The notes under the pieces are model-generated. The model had not been told where the DNA came from. It searched no databases and saw only the letters and a program-made list of their open reading frames with translations. A stretch of 7,141 bases of DNA from Spirochaetales bacterium. GTDB taxonomy: Bacteria; Spirochaetota; Spirochaetia; Sphaerochaetales; Sphaerochaetaceae. Both the position numbers and the translations under genes were made by a program. Positions 6,533-7,141 of the stretch are shown piece by piece. The first letter of the stretch is position 1, and each line of letters starts with the position of its first letter. Location of the stretch: positions 1-7,141 of the forward strand of contig JAAZJI010000056.1 in NCBI GenBank assembly GCA_012800465.1, written 5' to 3'.

Positions 6533-6561
6533 TTCGCGAAATTTATAACCTCGTTCGCGAA
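6533..6561. repeat. Two TTCGCGAA palindromes 21 bp apart
   Basis: The perfect 8-bp palindrome TTCGCGAA occurs at 6533-6540 and 6554-6561. Both copies continue as TTCGCGAAATT. Read on the minus strand, each copy is preceded by TTATAA and spacing is close to two helical turns, as in paired binding sites. It abuts the minus-strand terminator. The function is unknown. Confidence 0.55.
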
Positions 6562-6598
6562 ATTATAAAAATGACCCTAGGGCTAATCCGAGGGTCAT
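6561..6598 (-). terminator. Intrinsic terminator, minus strand
   Basis: On the minus strand, ATGACCCT (6598-6591) pairs perfectly with AGGGTCAT (6578-6571). Two further G-C pairs lie beyond an A-G mismatch, closing a six-base loop. A T-run beginning with TTTTT and continuing TATAATTT follows. It probably ends the transcript of the right-hand minus-strand gene, about 180 bases after that gene's stop codon. Confidence 0.75.
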
Positions 6599-6779
6599 CC
6601 TAGCAATATATAAATGTAGTGAAATTCCTTGTATCTATACTATAGCTTGCAGTCCATTTTATTATTCCAAATTGAGACAAGAATCCAAGAAAATATAAGA
6701 TAAATCAGCATAAATACAGAGTGCAGCGAACAGAAGAATACTACTCCGGCGGTCCAGATAATTGAGAACAAAACCATCT

Positions 6780-7141
6780 TCATACAAGCCTTCTTCCTGG
6801 ATTATGCAGAAACCAATCAAAGATCTGTTTCTGATCTTCCTTTGTGAGCCCTGCCCAGTGGTCATGTGCGTCTCTTACGATTGCCATCACTCCGTTTTTA
6901 CCGTCAGGTCCTCCTATAATCATCGTTTCATTTATCGGAGTACTCTTCGAAATGATTGACACATCACCGCCAAGGATTTTTTTCATACAGGTCAGGGTAT
7001 TTCTCGCGTTAATTGAGCCAATTTCAAAATGGATTTTTGAAGAGCCGACACTTGCATAAATATACAAATTCACCTTACCGGGCATCGTCTCTCCCATTCG
7101 GGCATCAATTCTTGTCGAACCGACCGAATATTTGAATATAA
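6780..7141 (-). CDS. Unrecognised protein, C-terminal part (5' end probably beyond the window)
   Basis: The frame is open from the right edge to the TGA at 6782-6780, giving up to 119 residues. I do not recognise the family. A sequence of the form SVGS-[ST]-[KR]-I occurs twice, about 30 residues apart: YSVGSTRIDARMG near the edge and ASVGSSKIHFEIG further in, hinting at an internal duplication or paired strands. Downstream are a Gly-rich IIGGPDGKNGVM and a C-terminal DHWAGLTKEDQKQIFDWFLHNP. The first repeat copy lies upstream of both internal start candidates, which is why I treat the gene as partial. Those candidates are the ATG at 7097, with no Shine-Dalgarno site, and the ATG at 7085, behind GGGAGAG; the second would give a 101-residue protein. 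No signal peptide or transmembrane segment is visible. The AT-rich base composition is unlike the genes to the left. Confidence 0.55.
   Translation of the reverse strand, partial: IFKYSVGSTRIDARMGETMPGKVNLYIYASVGSSKIHFEIGSINARNTLTCMKKILGGDVSIISKSTPINETMIIGGPDGKNGVMAIVRDAHDHWAGLTKEDQKQIFDWFLHNPGRRLV

Larger units (their letters stand above)
6330..6779. other. AT-rich non-coding stretch after a composition break
   Basis: From about 6330 the DNA changes from GC-rich coding sequence to AT-rich DNA. The first 63 bases supply the spurious tail of the lactonase frame. From 6393 to 6779 I see no credible gene on either strand. The stretch holds a small GCGAAA...TTTCGC inverted repeat (6366-6371 with 6383-6388), a cluster of palindromes (6451-6561) and a minus-strand terminator (6561-6598). 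About 180 bases with no evident structure separate that terminator from the stop codon of the right-hand gene. No transposase or element terminus was recognised. Confidence 0.6.

Noticed and set aside
6662..6865. Minus-strand frame of 67 codons overlapping the end of the right-hand gene
   Set aside because: Out of frame with the better-supported gene, no recognisable motif; a frameshifted continuation is possible but nothing supports it.

Overview
The window is bacterial chromosomal DNA. About 6.3 kb is GC-rich and gene-dense. It gives way abruptly, near position 6330, to AT-rich, repeat-bearing DNA that runs to the right edge. The phylum cannot be fixed from the sequence. Bacterial signs are sigma70-type and extended -10 promoters, Shine-Dalgarno sites, intrinsic terminators and a tRNA without an encoded CCA.

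Left part (1-737, minus strand): a ferrous-iron uptake locus. A small FeoA protein is followed by the GTPase N-terminus of FeoB, whose gene runs off the left edge. Each gene is preceded by its own palindrome of the form TTAG-N6-CTAA. The feoA copy lies just downstream of a near-consensus promoter. This suggests a metal-responsive DtxR-type repressor acting separately on both genes.

Middle (814-4842, minus strand): one very large gene encoding a 1342-residue fusion. It joins a RecB/Cas4-like nuclease domain with four cysteines suited to an iron-sulfur cluster, a degenerate RNase H-like middle region, and a complete superfamily 1 (Upf1/Dna2-like) helicase. It starts at TTG behind an extended -10 promoter. 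Transcribed away from it on the plus strand is a small acidic protein with a CPxC...C-x-H zinc-ribbon-like motif (5010-5411), function unknown.

Right part: a tRNA-Val (anticodon CAC) on the minus strand has a clear promoter and an intrinsic terminator. Divergently, a lactonase-family beta-propeller gene (5658-6392) starts almost exactly where its extended -10 promoter would begin transcription, so its mRNA may be leaderless. Its protein has lost signature family residues and is cut short after the Gly-Glu-Asn-Thr-Ala motif, where base composition changes. The AT-rich segment beyond carries nested palindromes, a pair of TTCGCGAA palindromes 21 bp apart, a minus-strand terminator and the 3' part of an unrecognised minus-strand gene. 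The simplest reading is that foreign DNA inserted into, or replaced the end of, the lactonase gene. No CRISPR array, transposase or recognisable defence operon is visible.
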